64,000 bases of DNA from the NCBI RefSeq assembly GCF_036323735.1, contig NC_086029.1, positions 9,595,816 to 9,659,815 on the forward strand, written 5' to 3'. Under the pieces are notes generated by a model. That model saw only the letters and a program-made list of their open reading frames with translations. It was not told the origin of the DNA and did not search any database. How positions within the stretch are numbered: position 1 is the stretch's first letter; every line of letters starts with the position of its first letter. Made by a program: the position numbers and the translations under genes. This DNA comes from Rattus norvegicus (lineage: Eukaryota > Chordata > Mammalia > Rodentia > Muridae). Positions 51,641 through 63,600 of the stretch are shown here, piece by piece.

Positions 51641-52530
51641 GGCTTTTCAATATCGAGCAACATTTTAAGGAACGGAATCCAAGTATCATGGTGAATTGAG
51701 TAGGTTCCCAATAGGATTCGCGTGTAATAAGCTTGTTATTCAAGATAGAGCAACGTTTTAACGAACTGAAACACTGTTTCTTTGTGAATTCTGTTAGTTT
51801 CTAGGAGCCTGCTCTTGTAATATGTGTACTTTTAAAGATTTATAAAAATTTGGTGAGCCGAATCTGAGTAACATGGTGAATTCGATTAGTTCCTAATAGG
51901 CCGCAGTAGTAATAAGTGGACTGTTCGGGATGTAGAAAATTTTCACGAATGGAATCCAAATTTCTAGGGGAATTCAGTGAGTTCCCAATGGGACATGCTT
52001 GTATGAGTTTGCTTTTCAATATCGAGCAACATTTTAAGGAACGGAATCCCAGTATCATGGTGAATTGAGTAGGTTCCCAATAGGATTCGCATGTAATAAG
52101 CTTGTTATTCAAGATAGAGCACCGTTTTAACGAACTGAAACACTGTTTCTTTGTGCATTCAGTTAGTTCCTAGTAGCCTGCTCTTGTAATATGTGTACTT
52201 TTAAAGATTTATAAAAATTTGGTGAGCCGAATCTGAGTAACATGGTGAATTCGGTTAGTTCCCAATAGGCCGCAGTTGTAATAAGTGGACTGTTCGGCAT
52301 ATAGAAAAATTTTCACGAATGGAATCAAAATTTCTAGGCGAATTGACTGAGTTCCCAATGGGACATGCTTGTATGAGTTTGCTTTTCAATATCGAGCAAC
52401 ATTTTAAGGAACGGAATCCAATTATCATGGTGAATTGAGTAGGTTCCCAATAGGATTCGCGTGTAATAAGCTTGTTATTCAAGATAGAGCAACGTTTTAA
52501 CGAACTGAAGCACTGTTTCTTTGTGAATTC
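51641..52530 (+). repeat. ~890 bp block, copy 1
   Basis: It runs from tgagttggctttt through gggatgtagaaaat, ctaggggaattc, gcaccgtttt, ttgtgcattcag, gcagttgtaataag, ggcatatag, gaattgactgag, caattatcatgg to gaagcactgtttc. Every mark recurs at +1846 bp. Upstream and downstream of the block the two copies differ. Confidence 0.8.
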
Positions 52531-53260
52531 AGTTAGTTCCTAGTAGCCTGCTCTTGTAATATGTGTACTTTTAAAGATTTATAAAAATTTGGTGAGCCGA
52601 ATCTGAGTAACATGGTGAATTCGGTTAGTTCCCAATAGGCCGCAGTAGTAATAAGTGGACTGTTCGGGATATAGAAAATTTTCACGAATGGAATCAAAAT
52701 TTCTAGGCGAATTCAGTGAGTTCCCAATGGGACATGCTTGTATGAGTTTGCTTTTCAATATCGAGCAACATTTTAATGAACGGAATCAAAGTATAATGGT
52801 GAATTGAGTAAGTTCCCTATAGGATTCGCATGTAATAAGCATGTTATTCAAGATAGAGCAACGTTTTAACGAACTGAAACACTGTTTCTTTGTGAATTCA
52901 GTTAGTTCCTAGTAGCCTGCTCTTGTAATATGTGTACTTTTAAAGATTTATAAAGATTTGGTGAGCCGAATCTGAGTAACATGGTGAATTCGGTTAGCTC
53001 CCAATAGGCCGCAGTAGTAATAAGTGGACTGTTCGGGATATAGAAAATTTTCACGAATGGAATCAAAATTTCTAGGCGAATTCAGTGAGTTCCCAATGGG
53101 ACATGCTTGTATGAGTTTGCTTTTCAATATCGAGCAACATTTCAGGAACGGAATCCCAGTATCATTGTGAATTGAGTAGGTTCCCAATAGGATTCGCATG
53201 TAATAAGCTTCTTATTCAAGATAGAGCAACGTTTTAACGAACTGAAACACTGTTTCTTTG

Positions 53261-53352
53261 TGAATTCAGTTAGTTCCTAGTAGCCTGCTCTTGTAATATG
53301 TGTACTTTTAAAGATTTATAAAAATTTGGTGAGCCGAATCTGAGTAACATGG
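53261..53352 (+). repeat. Quarter 1 of the monomer (92 bp), exemplar
   Basis: It starts tgaattcagttagttcctag and ends gagtaacatgg. The A/T core ataaaaattt lies about 58-67 bases in. Against quarter 2 I count about 68% identity with one gap, and against quarter 3 about 59%. Across the array the first ~40 bases, from the EcoRI site through ctcttgtaata, are among the least variable in the monomer. A tatgtg/tacgtg and an aggttt/agattt difference distinguish classes. Confidence 0.9.
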
Positions 53353-53445
53353 TGAATTCGGTTAGTTCCCAATAGGCCGCAGTAGTAATAAGTGGACTGT
53401 TCGGGATATAGAAAAATTTTCACGAATGGAATCAAAATTTCTAGG
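53353..53445 (+). repeat. Quarter 2 of the monomer (93 bp), exemplar
   Basis: It starts tgaattcggttagttcccaa and ends aatttctagg. It holds the dyad gaaaaattttc at its A/T core (gaaaaattgtc in classes F, G and S). The segment after cccaa (ggccgcag, ggcggcag, ggccacag, ggccgtag, aagcggcag) carries most class-defining differences. It aligns with quarter 4 at about 66% identity, including shared gtaataag. Confidence 0.9.
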
Positions 53446-53537
53446 CGAATTCAGTGAGTTCCCAATGGGACATGCTTGTATGAGTTGGCTTTTCAATATC
53501 GAGCAACATTTTAAGGAACGGAATCCAAGTATCATGG
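53446..53537 (+). repeat. Quarter 3 of the monomer (92 bp), exemplar
   Basis: It starts cgaattcagtgagttcccaa and ends aagtatcatgg. It pairs best with quarter 4: ttcaatatcgagcaac here against ttcaagatagagcaac there, then attttaaggaac against gttttaacgaac. Class differences cluster near its end (gaacggaatcc or gaacgaaatcc; aagtatcatgg or aagttcatgg). Confidence 0.9.
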
Positions 53538-54376
53538 TGAATTGAGTAGGTTCCCAATAGGATTCGCGTGTAATAAGCTTGTTATTCAAGATAGAGCAAC
53601 GTTTTAACGAACTGAAACACTGTTTCTTTGTGAATTCTGTTAGTTTCTAGGAGCCTGCTCTTGTAATATGTGTACTTTTAAAGATTTATAAAAATTTGGT
53701 TAGCCGAATCTGAGTAACATGGTGAATTCGATTAGTTCCTAATAGGCCGCAGTAGTAATAAGTGGACTGTTCGGGATGTAGAAAATTTTCACGAATGGAA
53801 TCCAAATTTCTAGGGGAATTCAGTGAGTTCCCAATGGGACATGCTTGTATGAGTTTGCTTTTCAATATCGAGCAACATTTTAAGGAACGGAATCCCAGTA
53901 TCATGGTGAATTGAGTAGGTTCCCAATAGGATTCGCATGTAATAAGCTTGTTATTCAAGATAGAGCACCGTTTTAACGAACTGAAACACTGTTTCTTTGT
54001 GCATTCAGTTAGTTCCTAGTAGCCTGCTCTTGTAATATGTGTACTTTTAAAGATTTATAAAAATTTGGTGAGCCGAATCTGAGTAACATGGTGAATTCGG
54101 TTAGTTCCCAATAGGCCGCAGTTGTAATAAGTGGACTGTTCGGCATATAGAAAAATTTTCACGAATGGAATCAAAATTTCTAGGCGAATTGACTGAGTTC
54201 CCAATGGGACATGCTTGTATGAGTTTGCTTTTCAATATCGAGCAACATTTTAAGGAACGGAATCCAATTATCATGGTGAATTGAGTAGGTTCCCAATAGG
54301 ATTCGCGTGTAATAAGCTTGTTATTCAAGATAGAGCAACGTTTTAACGAACTGAAGCACTGTTTCTTTGTGAATTC
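53487..54376 (+). repeat. ~890 bp block, copy 2
   Basis: It repeats the marks of the copy 1846 bp upstream. One difference seen is tttggttagccg near 53696 against tttggtgagccg. After it the sequence turns to cattagttcc-type (gaattcatttagttcc), whereas copy 1 continues gaattcagttagttcc, marking the right limit. Confidence 0.8.
53538..53630 (+). repeat. Quarter 4 of the monomer (93 bp), exemplar
   Basis: It starts tgaattgagtaggttcccaa. The EcoRI site of the other quarters is lost (gaattg), and the monomer's only HindIII site (aagctt) lies here. It ends with the 13-base perfect dyad gaaacactgtttc followed by tttg, then the next monomer's quarter 1. The equivalent ends of quarters 1-3 have no such dyad. 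Confidence 0.9.
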
Positions 54377-56215
54377 ATTTAGTTCCTAGTAGCCTGCTCT
54401 TGTAATATGTGTACTTTTAAAGATTTATAAAAATTTGGTGAGCCGAATCTGAGTAACATGGTGAATTCGGTTAGTTCCCAATAGGCCGCAGTAGTAATAA
54501 GTGGACTGTTCGGGATTTGGAAAAATTTTCACGAATGGAATCAAAATTTCTAGGCGAATTCACTGAGTTCCCAATGGGACATGCTTGTATGAGTTTGCTT
54601 TTCATTATCGAGCAACATTTTAAGGAACGGAATCCAAGTATCATGGTGAATTGAGTAGGTTCCCAATAGGATTCACATGTAAGTAGCTTGTTATTCAAGA
54701 TAGAGCAAAGTTTTAACGAACTGAAACACTGTTTCTTTGTGAATTCAGTTAGTTCCTAGTAGCCTGCTCTTGTAATATGTGTACTTTTAAAGATTTATAA
54801 AAATTTGGTGAGCCGAATCTGAGTAACATGGTGAATTCGGTTAGTTCCCAATAGGCCGCAGTAGTAATAAGTGGACTGTTCGGGATATAGATAAATTTTC
54901 ACGAATGGAATCAAAATTTCTAGGCGAATTCAGTGAGTTCCCAATGGGACATGCTTGTATGAGTTTGCTTTTCAATATCGAGCAACATTTTAAGGAACGG
55001 AATCCCAGTATCATGGTGAATTGAGTAGGTTCCCAATAGGATTCGCATGTAATAAGCTTGTTATTCAAGATAGAGCAACGTTTTAACGAACTGAAACACT
55101 GTTTCTTTGTGAATTCAGTTAGTTCCTAGTAGCCTGCTCTTGTAATATGTGTACTTTTAAAGATTAATAAAAATTTGGTGAGCCGAATCTGAGTAACATG
55201 GAGAATTCGGTTAGTTCCCAATAGGCCGCAGTAGTAATAAGTGGACTGTTCGGGATATAGAAAAATTTTCACGAATGGAATCAAAATTTCTAGGCGAATT
55301 CAGTGAGTTCCCAATGGGACATGCTTGTATGAGTTTGCTTTTCAATATCGAGCAACATTTTAAGGAACGGAATCCCAGTATCATGGTGAATTGAGTAGGT
55401 TCCCAATAGGATTCGCATGTAATAAGCTTGTTATTCAAGATAGAGCACCGTTTTAACGAACTGAAACACTGTTTCTTTGTGAATACAGTTAGTTCCTAGT
55501 AGCCTGCTCTTGTAATATGTGTACTTTTAAAGATTTATAAAAATTTGGTAAGCCGATTCTGAGTAACATGGTGAATTCGGTTAGCTCCCAATAGGCCGCA
55601 GTAGTAATAAGTGGACTGTTCGGGATATAGAAAAATTTTCACGAATGGAATCAAAATTTCTAGGCGAATTCAGTGAGTTCCCAATGGGACATGCTTGTAT
55701 GAGTTTGCTTTCATTATCGAGCAACATTTTAAGGAACGGAATCCAAGTATCATGGTGAATTGAGTAGGTTCCCAATAGGATTCACATATAATAAACTTGT
55801 TTCAAGATAGAGCAACGTTTTAACGAACTGAAAAACTGTTTCTTTGTGAATTCAGTTAGTCCCTGTAGCCTTCTCTTGTAATATGTGTACTTTTAAAGAT
55901 TTATAAAAATTTGGTGAGCCGAATCTGAGTAACATGGTGAATTCGGTTAGTTCACAATAGGCCGCAGTAGTAATAAGTGGACTGTTCGGGATATAGATAA
56001 ATTTTCACGAATGGAATCAAAATTTCTAGGCGAATTCAGTGAGTTCCCAATGGGACATGCTTGTATGAGTTTGCTTTTCAATATCGAGCAACATTTTAAG
56101 GAACGGAATCCCAGTATCATGGTGAATTGAGTAGGTTCCCAATAGGATTCGCATGTAATAAGCTTGTTATTCAAGATAGAGCACCGTTTTAACGAACTGA
56201 AACACTGTTTCTTTG
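54000..56215 (+). repeat. 6-mer unit, copy 1 (2216 bp)
   Basis: Six monomers: T (gcagttgtaataag, gaattgactgag, caattatc), then gggatttggaaaa with gtaagtagcttg, then atagataaatttt, then agattaataaa with ggagaattcgg, then gtaagccgattctg with gttagctccc and cttgtttcaag, then ccctgtagcc with gttcacaatagg. All marks recur about 2215 bp on. Confidence 0.85.
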
Positions 56216-58430
56216 TGCATTCAGTTAGTTCCTAGTAGCCTGCTCTTGTAATATGTGTACTTTTAAAGATTTATAAAAATTTGGTGAGCCAAATCTGAGT
56301 AACATGGTGAATTCGGTTAGTTCCCAATAGGCCGCAGTTGTAATAAGTGGACTGTTCGGCATATAGAAAAATTTTCACGAATGGAATCAAAATTTCTAGG
56401 CGAATTGACTGAGTTCCCAATGGGACATGCTTGTATGAGTTTGCTTTTCAATATCGAGCAACATTTTAAGGAACGGAATCCAATTATCATGGTGAATTGA
56501 GTAGGTTCCCAATAGGATTCGCGTGTAATAAGCTTGTTATTCAAGATAGAGCAACGTTTTAACGAACTGAAGCACTGTTTCTTTGTGAATTCATTTAGTT
56601 CCTAGTAGCCTGCTCTTGTAATATGTGTACTTTTAAAGATTTATAAAAATTTGGTGAGCCGAATCTGAGTAACATGGTGAATTCGGTTAGTTCCCAATAG
56701 GCCGCAGTAGTAATAAGTGGACTGTTCGGGATTTGGAAAAATTTTCACGAATGGAATCAAAATTTCTAGGCAATTCACTGAGTTCCCAATGGGACATGCT
56801 TGTATGTGTTTGCTTTTCATTATCGAGCAACATTTTAAGGAACGGAATCCAAGTATCATGGTGAATTGAGTAGGTTCCCAATAGGATTCACATGTAAGTA
56901 GCTTGTTATTCAAGATAGAGCAAAGTTTTAACGAACTGAAACACTGTTTCTTTGTGAATTCAGTTAGTTCCTAGTAGCCTGCTCTTGTAATATGTGTACT
57001 TTTAAAGATTTATAAAAATTTGGTGAGCCGAATCTGAGTAACATGGTGAATTCGGTTAGTTCCCAATAGGCCGCAGTAGTAATAAGTGGACTGTTCGGGA
57101 TATAGATAAATTTTCACGAATGGAATCAAAATTTCTAGGCGAATTCAGTGAGTTCCCAATGGGACATGCTTGTATGAGTTTGCTTTTCAATATCGAGCAA
57201 CATTTTAAGGAACGGAATCCCAGTATCATGGTGAATTGAGTAGGTTCCCAATAGGATTCGCATGTAATAAGCTTGTTATTCAAGATAGAGCAACGTTTTA
57301 ACGAACTGAAACACTGTTTCTTTGTGAATTCAGTTAGTTCCTAGTAGCCTGCTCTTGTAATATGTGTACTTTTAAAGATTAATAAAAATTTGGTGAGCCG
57401 AATCTGAGTAACATGGAGAATTCGGTTAGTTCCCAATAGGCCGCAGTAGTAATAAGTGGACTGTTCGGGATATAGAAAAATTTTCACGAATGGAATCAAA
57501 ATTTCTAGGCGAATTCAGTGAGTTCCCAATGGGACATGCTTGTATGAGTTTGCTTTTCAATATCGAGCAACATTTTAAGGAACGGAATCCCAGTATCATG
57601 GTGAATTGAGTAGGTTCCCAATAGGATTCGCATGTAATAAGCTTGTTATTCAAGATAGAGCACCGTTTTAATGAACTGAAACACTGTTTCTTTGTGAATA
57701 CAGTTAGTTCCTAGTAGCCTGCTCTTGTAATATGTGTACTTTTAAAGATTTATAAAAATTTGGTAAGCCGATTCTGAGTAACATGGTGAATTCGGTTAGC
57801 TCCCAATAGGCCGCAGTAGTAATAAGTGGACTGTTCGGGATATAGAAAAATTTTCACGAATGGAATCAAAATTTCTAGGCGAATTCAGTGAGTTCCCAAT
57901 GGGACATGCTTGTATGAGTTTGCTTTCATTATCGAGCAACATTTTAAGGAACGGAATCCAAGTATCATGGTGAATTGAGTAGGTTCCCAATAGGATTCAC
58001 ATGTAATAAACTTGTTTCAAGATAGAGCAACGTTTTAACGAACTGAAAAACTGTTTCTTTGTGAATTCAGTTAGTCCCTGTAGCCTTCTCTTGTAATATG
58101 TGTACTTTTAAAGATTTATAAAAATTTGGTGAGCCGAATCTGAGTAACATGGTGAATTCGGTTAGTTCACAATAGGCCGCAGTAGTAATAAGTGGACTGT
58201 TCGGGATATAGATAAATTTTCACGAATGGAATCAAAATTTCTAGGCGAATTCAGTGAGTTCCCAATGGGACATGCTTGTATGAGTTTGCTTTTCAATATC
58301 GAGCAACATTTTAAGGAACGGAATCCTAGTATCATGGTGAATTGAGTAGGTTCCCAATAGGATTCGCATGTAATAAGCTTGTTATTCAAGATAGAGCACC
58401 GTTTTAACGAACTGAAACACTGTTTCTTTG
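56216..58430 (+). repeat. 6-mer unit, copy 2 (2215 bp)
   Basis: Same six monomers in order. Private differences: ctaggcaattcactg (one base lost) and tgtatgtgtttg in the second monomer, gccaaatctg in T, ttttaatgaactg before the fifth, and cacatgtaataaac against cacatataataaac. Confidence 0.85.
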
Positions 58431-58800
58431 TGAATTCATTTAGTTCCTAGTAGCCTGCTCTTGTAATATGTGTACTTTTAAAGATTTATAAAAATTTGGT
58501 AAGCGGATTCTGAGTAACATGGTGAATTCGGTTAGTTCCCAATAGGCCGCAGTTGTAATAAGTGGACTGTTCGGGATATAGAAAAATTTTCACGAATGGA
58601 ATCAAAATTTCTAGGCGAATTCACTGAGTTCCCAATGGGACATGCTTGTATGAGTTTGCTTTTCAATATCGAGCAACATTTTCAGGAACGGAATCCAATT
58701 ATCATGGTGAATTGAGTAGGATCCCAATAGGATTCGCGTGTAATAAGCTTGTTATTCAAGATAGAACAACGTTTTAACGAACTGAAGCACTGTTTCTTTG
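57325..58800 (+). repeat. Tetramer block, copy 1 (1476 bp)
   Basis: Four monomers: ggagaattcgg type, gtaagccgattctg with cttgtttcaag type, ccctgtagcc type, and a T-like one with gtaagcggattctg and cattttcagg. The copy lies 1846 bp downstream. The block overlaps the second 6-mer unit, so the two duplications are nested. Confidence 0.8.
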
Positions 58801-59170
58801 TGAATTCAGTTAGTTCCTAGTAGCCTGCTCTTGTAATATGTGTACTTTTAAAGATTTATAAAAATTTGGTGAGCCGAATCTGAGTAACATGGTGAATTCG
58901 GTTAGTTCACAATAGGCCGCAGTAGTAATAAGTGGACTGTTCGGTATATAGAAAAATTTTCACGAATGGAATCAAAATTTCTAGGCGAATTCAGTGAGTT
59001 CCCATTGGCACATGCTTGTATGAGTTTGCTTTTCAATATCGAGCAACATTTTAATGAACGGAATCAAAGTATCATGGTGAATTGAGTAAGTTCCCAATAG
59101 GATTCGCATGTAATAAGCATGTTATTCAAGATAGAGCAACGTTTTAACGAACTGAAACACTGTTTCTTTG
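58801..59170 (+). repeat. Single intervening monomer
   Basis: Marks: gttcacaatagg, ggtatatag, cccattggcac, aatgaacggaatcaaag, gtaagttccc and gcatgttattc. The nearest match is the monomer at about 52524 (aatgaacggaatcaaag, gtaagttccc, gcatgttattc), which also follows a T-type monomer. Confidence 0.75.
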
Positions 59171-60646
59171 TGAATTCAGTTAGTTCCTAGTAGCCTGCTC
59201 TTGTAATATGGGTACTTTTAAAGATTTATAAAGATTTGGTGAGCCGAATCTGAGTAACATGGAGAATTCGGTTAGTTCCCAATAGGCCGCAGTAGTAATA
59301 AGTGGACTGTTCGGGATATAGAAAAATTTTCACGAATGGAATCAAAATTTCTAGGCGAATTCAGTGAGTTCCCAATGGGACATGCTTGTATGAGTTTGCT
59401 TTTCAATATCGAGCAACATTTTAAGGAACGGAATCCCAGTATAATGGTGAATTGAGTAGGTTCCCAATAGGATTCGCATGTAATAAGCTTGTTATTCAAG
59501 ATAGAGCACCGTTTTAACGAACTGAAACACTGTTTCTTTGTGAATTCAGTTAGTTCCTAGTAGCCTGCTCTTGTAATATGTGTACTTTTAAAGATTTATA
59601 AAAATTTGGTAAGCCGATTCTGAGTAACATGGTGAATTCGGTTAGCTCCCAATAGGCCGCAGTAGTAATAAGTGGACTGTTCGGGATATAGAAAAATTTT
59701 CACGAATGGAATCAAAATTTCTAGGCGAATTCAGTGAGTTCCCAATGGGACATGCTTGTATGAGTTTGCTTTCATTATCGAGCAACATTTTAAGGAACGG
59801 AATCCAAGTATCATGGTGAATTGAGTAGGTTCCCAATAGGATTCACATGTAATAAACTTGTTTCAAGATAGAGCAACGTTTTAACGAACTGAAAAACTGT
59901 TTCTTTGTGAATTCAGTTAGTCCCTGTAGCCTTCTCTTGTAATATGTGTACTTTTAAAGATTTATAAAAATTTGGTGAGCCGAATCTGAGTAACATGGTG
60001 AATTCGGTTAGTTTCCAAAAGGCCGCAGTAGTAATAAGTGGACTGTTCGGGATATAGATAAATTTTCACGAATGGAATCAAAATTTCTAGGCGAATTCAG
60101 TGAGTTCCCAATGGGACATGCTTGTATGAGTTTGCTTTTCAATATCGAGCAACATTTTAAGGAACGGAATCCTAGTATCATGGTGAATTGAGTAGGTTCC
60201 CAATAGGATTCGCATGTAATAAGCTTGTTATTCAAGATAGAGCACCGTTTTAACGAACTGAAACACTGTTTCTTTGTGAATTCATTTAGTTCCTAGTAGC
60301 CTGCTCTTGTAATATGTGTACTTTTAAAGATTTATAAAAATTTGGTAAGCGGATTCTGAGTAACATGGTGAATTCGGTTAGTTCCCAATAGGCCGCAGTT
60401 GTAATAAGTGGACTGTTCGGGATATAGAAAAATTTTCACGAATGGAATCAAAATTTCTAGGCGAATTCATTGAGTTCCCAATGGGACATGCTTGTATGAG
60501 TTTGCTTTTCAATATCGAGCAACATTTTCAGGAACGGAATCCAATTATCATGGTGAATTGAGTAGGTTCCCAATAGGATTCGCGTGTAATAAGCTTGTTA
60601 TTCAAGATAGAGCAACGTTTTAACGAACTGAAACACTGTTTCTTTG
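59171..60646 (+). repeat. Tetramer block, copy 2 (1476 bp)
   Basis: Same four monomers as 57325-58800. Differences: tataaagatttgg and agtataatgg in the first, ggtttccaaaagg in place of gttcacaatagg in the third, gaattcattgag in the fourth. Confidence 0.8.
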
Positions 60647-63600
60647 TGAATTCAGTTAGTTCCTAGTAGCCTGCTCTTGTAATATGTGTACTTTTAAAGA
60701 TTTATAAAAATTTGGTGAGCCGAATCTGAGTAACATGGTGAATTCGGTTAGTTCCCAATAGGCCGCAGTAGTAATAAGTGGACTGTTCGGGATATAGATA
60801 AATTTTCACGAATGGAATCAAAATTTCTAGGCGAATTCAGTGAGTTCCCAATGGGACATGCTTGTATGAGTTTGCTTTTCAATATCGAGCAACATTTTAA
60901 GGAACGGAATCCCAGTATCATGGTGAATTGAGTAGGTTCCCAATAGGATTCGCATGTAATAAGCTTGTTATTCAAGATAGAGCAACGTTTTAACGAACTG
61001 AAACACTGTTTCTTTGTGAATTCAGTTAGTTCCTAGTAGCCTGCTCTTGTAATATGTGTACTTTTAAAGATTTATAAAAATTTGGTGAGCCGAATCTGAG
61101 TAACATGGTGAATTCGGTTAGTTCCCAATAGGCCGCAGTAGTAATAAGTGGACTGTTCGGGATATAGAAAAATTTTCACGAATGTAATCAAAATTTCTAG
61201 GCGAATTCAGTGAGTTCCCAATGGGACATGCTTGTATGAGTTTGCTTTTCAATATCGAGCAACATTTTAAGGAACGGAATCCCAGTATAATGGTGAATTG
61301 AGTAGGTTCCCAATAGGATTCGCATGTAATAAGCTTGTTATTCAAGATAGAGCACCGTTTTAACGAACTGAAACACTGTTTCTTTGTGCATTCAGTTAGT
61401 TCCTAGTAGCCTGCTCTTGTAATATGTGTACTTTTAAAGATTTATAAAAATTTGGTAAGCCGATTCTGAGTAACATGGTGAATTCGGTTACCTCCCAATA
61501 GGCCGCAGTAGTAATAAGTGGACTGTTCGGGATATAGAAAATTTTCACGAATGGAATCAAAATTTCTAGGCGAATTCAGTGAGTTCCCAATGGGACATGC
61601 TTGTATGAGTTTGCTTTTCAGTATCGAGCAACATTTTAAGGAACGGAATCCCAGTATCATGGTGAATTGAGTAGGTTCCCAATAGGATTCGCATGTAATA
61701 AGCTTGTTATTCAAGATAGAGCAACGTTTTAACGAACTGAAACACTGTTTCTTTGTGAATTCAGTTAGTTCCTACTAGCCTGCTCTTGTAATATGTGTAC
61801 TTTTAAAGATTTATAAAAATTTGGTGAGCCGAATCTGAGTAACATGGAGAATTCGGTTAGTTCCCAATAGGCCGCAGTAGTAATAAGTGGACTGTTCGGG
61901 ATATAGAAAAATTTTCACGTATGGAATCAAAATTTCTAGGCGAATTCAGTGAGTTCCCAATGGGACATGCTTGTATGAGTTTGCTTTTCAATATCGAGCA
62001 ACATTTTAAGGAACGGAATCCCAGTATAATGGTGAATTGAGTAGGTTCCCAATAGGATTCGCATGTAATAAGCTTGTTATTCAAGATAGAGCACCGTTTT
62101 AACGAACTGAAACACTGTTTCTTTGTGAATTCAGTTAGTTCCTAGTAGCCTGCTCTTGTAATATGTGTACTTTTAAAGATTTATAAAAATTTGGTAAGCC
62201 GATTCTGAGTAACATGGTGAATTCGGTTAGTTCCCAATAGGCCGCAGTTGTAATAAGTGGACTGTTCGGGATATAGAAAAATTTTCACGAATGGAACCAA
62301 AATTTCTAGGCGAATTCAGTGAGTTCCCAATGGGACATGCTTGTATGAGTTTGCTTTTCAATATCGAGCAACATTTTCAGGAACGGAATCCAATTATCAT
62401 GGTGAATTGAGTAGGTTCCCAATAGGATTCGCGTGTAATAAGCTTGTTATTCAAGATAGAGCAACGTTTTAACGAACTGAAGCACTGTTTCTTTGTGAAT
62501 TCAGTTAGTTCCTAGTAGCCTGCTCTTGTAATATGTGTACTTTTAAAGATTTATAAAGATTTGGTGAGCCGAATCTGAGTAACATGGTGAATTCGGTTAG
62601 CTCCCAATAGGCCGCAGTAGTAATAAGTGGACTGTTCGGGATATAGAAAATTTTCACGAATGGAATCAAAATTTCTAGGCGATTTCAGTGAGTTCCCAAT
62701 GGGACATGCTTGTATGAGTTTGCTTTTCAGTATCGAGCAACATTTTAAGGAACGGAATCCCAGTATCATGGTGAATTGAGTAGGTTCCCAATAGGATTCG
62801 CATGTAATAAGCTTGTTATTCAAGATAGAGCAACGTTTTAACGAACTGAAACACTGTTTCTTTGTGAAATCAGTTAGTTCCTATTAGCCGGCTCTTGTAA
62901 TATGTGTACTTTTAAAGATTTATAAAAATTTGGTGAGCCGAATCTGAGTAACATGGTGAATTCGGTTAGTTCTCAATAGGCCGCAGTAGTAATAAGTGGA
63001 CTGTTCGGGATATAGAAAAATTTTCACGAATGGAATCAAAATTTCTAGGCGAATTCAGTGAGTTCCCAATGGGACATGCTTGTGTGAGTTTGCTTTTCAA
63101 TATCGAGCAACATTTTAAGGAACGGAACCCAATTATCATGGTGAATTGAGTAGGTTCCCAATAGTATTCGCGTGTAATAAGCTTGTTATTCAAGATAGAG
63201 CAACGATTTAACGAACTGAAACACTGTTTCTTTGTGAATTCAGTTAGTTCCTAGTAGCCTGCTCTTGTAATATGTGTACTTTTAAAGATTTATAAAAATT
63301 TGGTGAGCCGAATCTGAGTAACATGGTGAATTCGGTTAGTTCCTAATAGGCCGCAGTAGTAATAAGTGGACTGTTCGGGATGTAGAAAATTTTCACGAAT
63401 GGAATCCAAATTTCTAGGCGAATTCAGTGAGTTCCAAATGGGACATGCTTGTATGAGTTTGCTTTTCAATATCGAGCAACATTTTAAGGAACGGAATCCC
63501 AGTATCATGGTGAATTGAGTAGGTTCCCAATAGGATTCGCATGTAATAAGCTTGTTATTCAAGATAGAGCAACGTTTTAACGAACTGAAACACTGTTTCT

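Larger units (their letters stand above)
46610..53999 (+). repeat. Mosaic array segment, 20 monomers
   Basis: Monomers here share agattt and mostly ggccgcag and gaaaaattttc, with scattered private changes: gttagttatcaatagg near 47085, tgctttaaatatcg near 47209, ccgaatagagtaac near 47794 and 51121, tttctaggagcc near 48841. I see no unit repeated more than twice. A variant with gggatgtagaaaat and ggaatccaaattt appears at 48829, 51786, 53632 and 63236, and another with gcagttgtaataag at 49937 and later. Confidence 0.75.
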
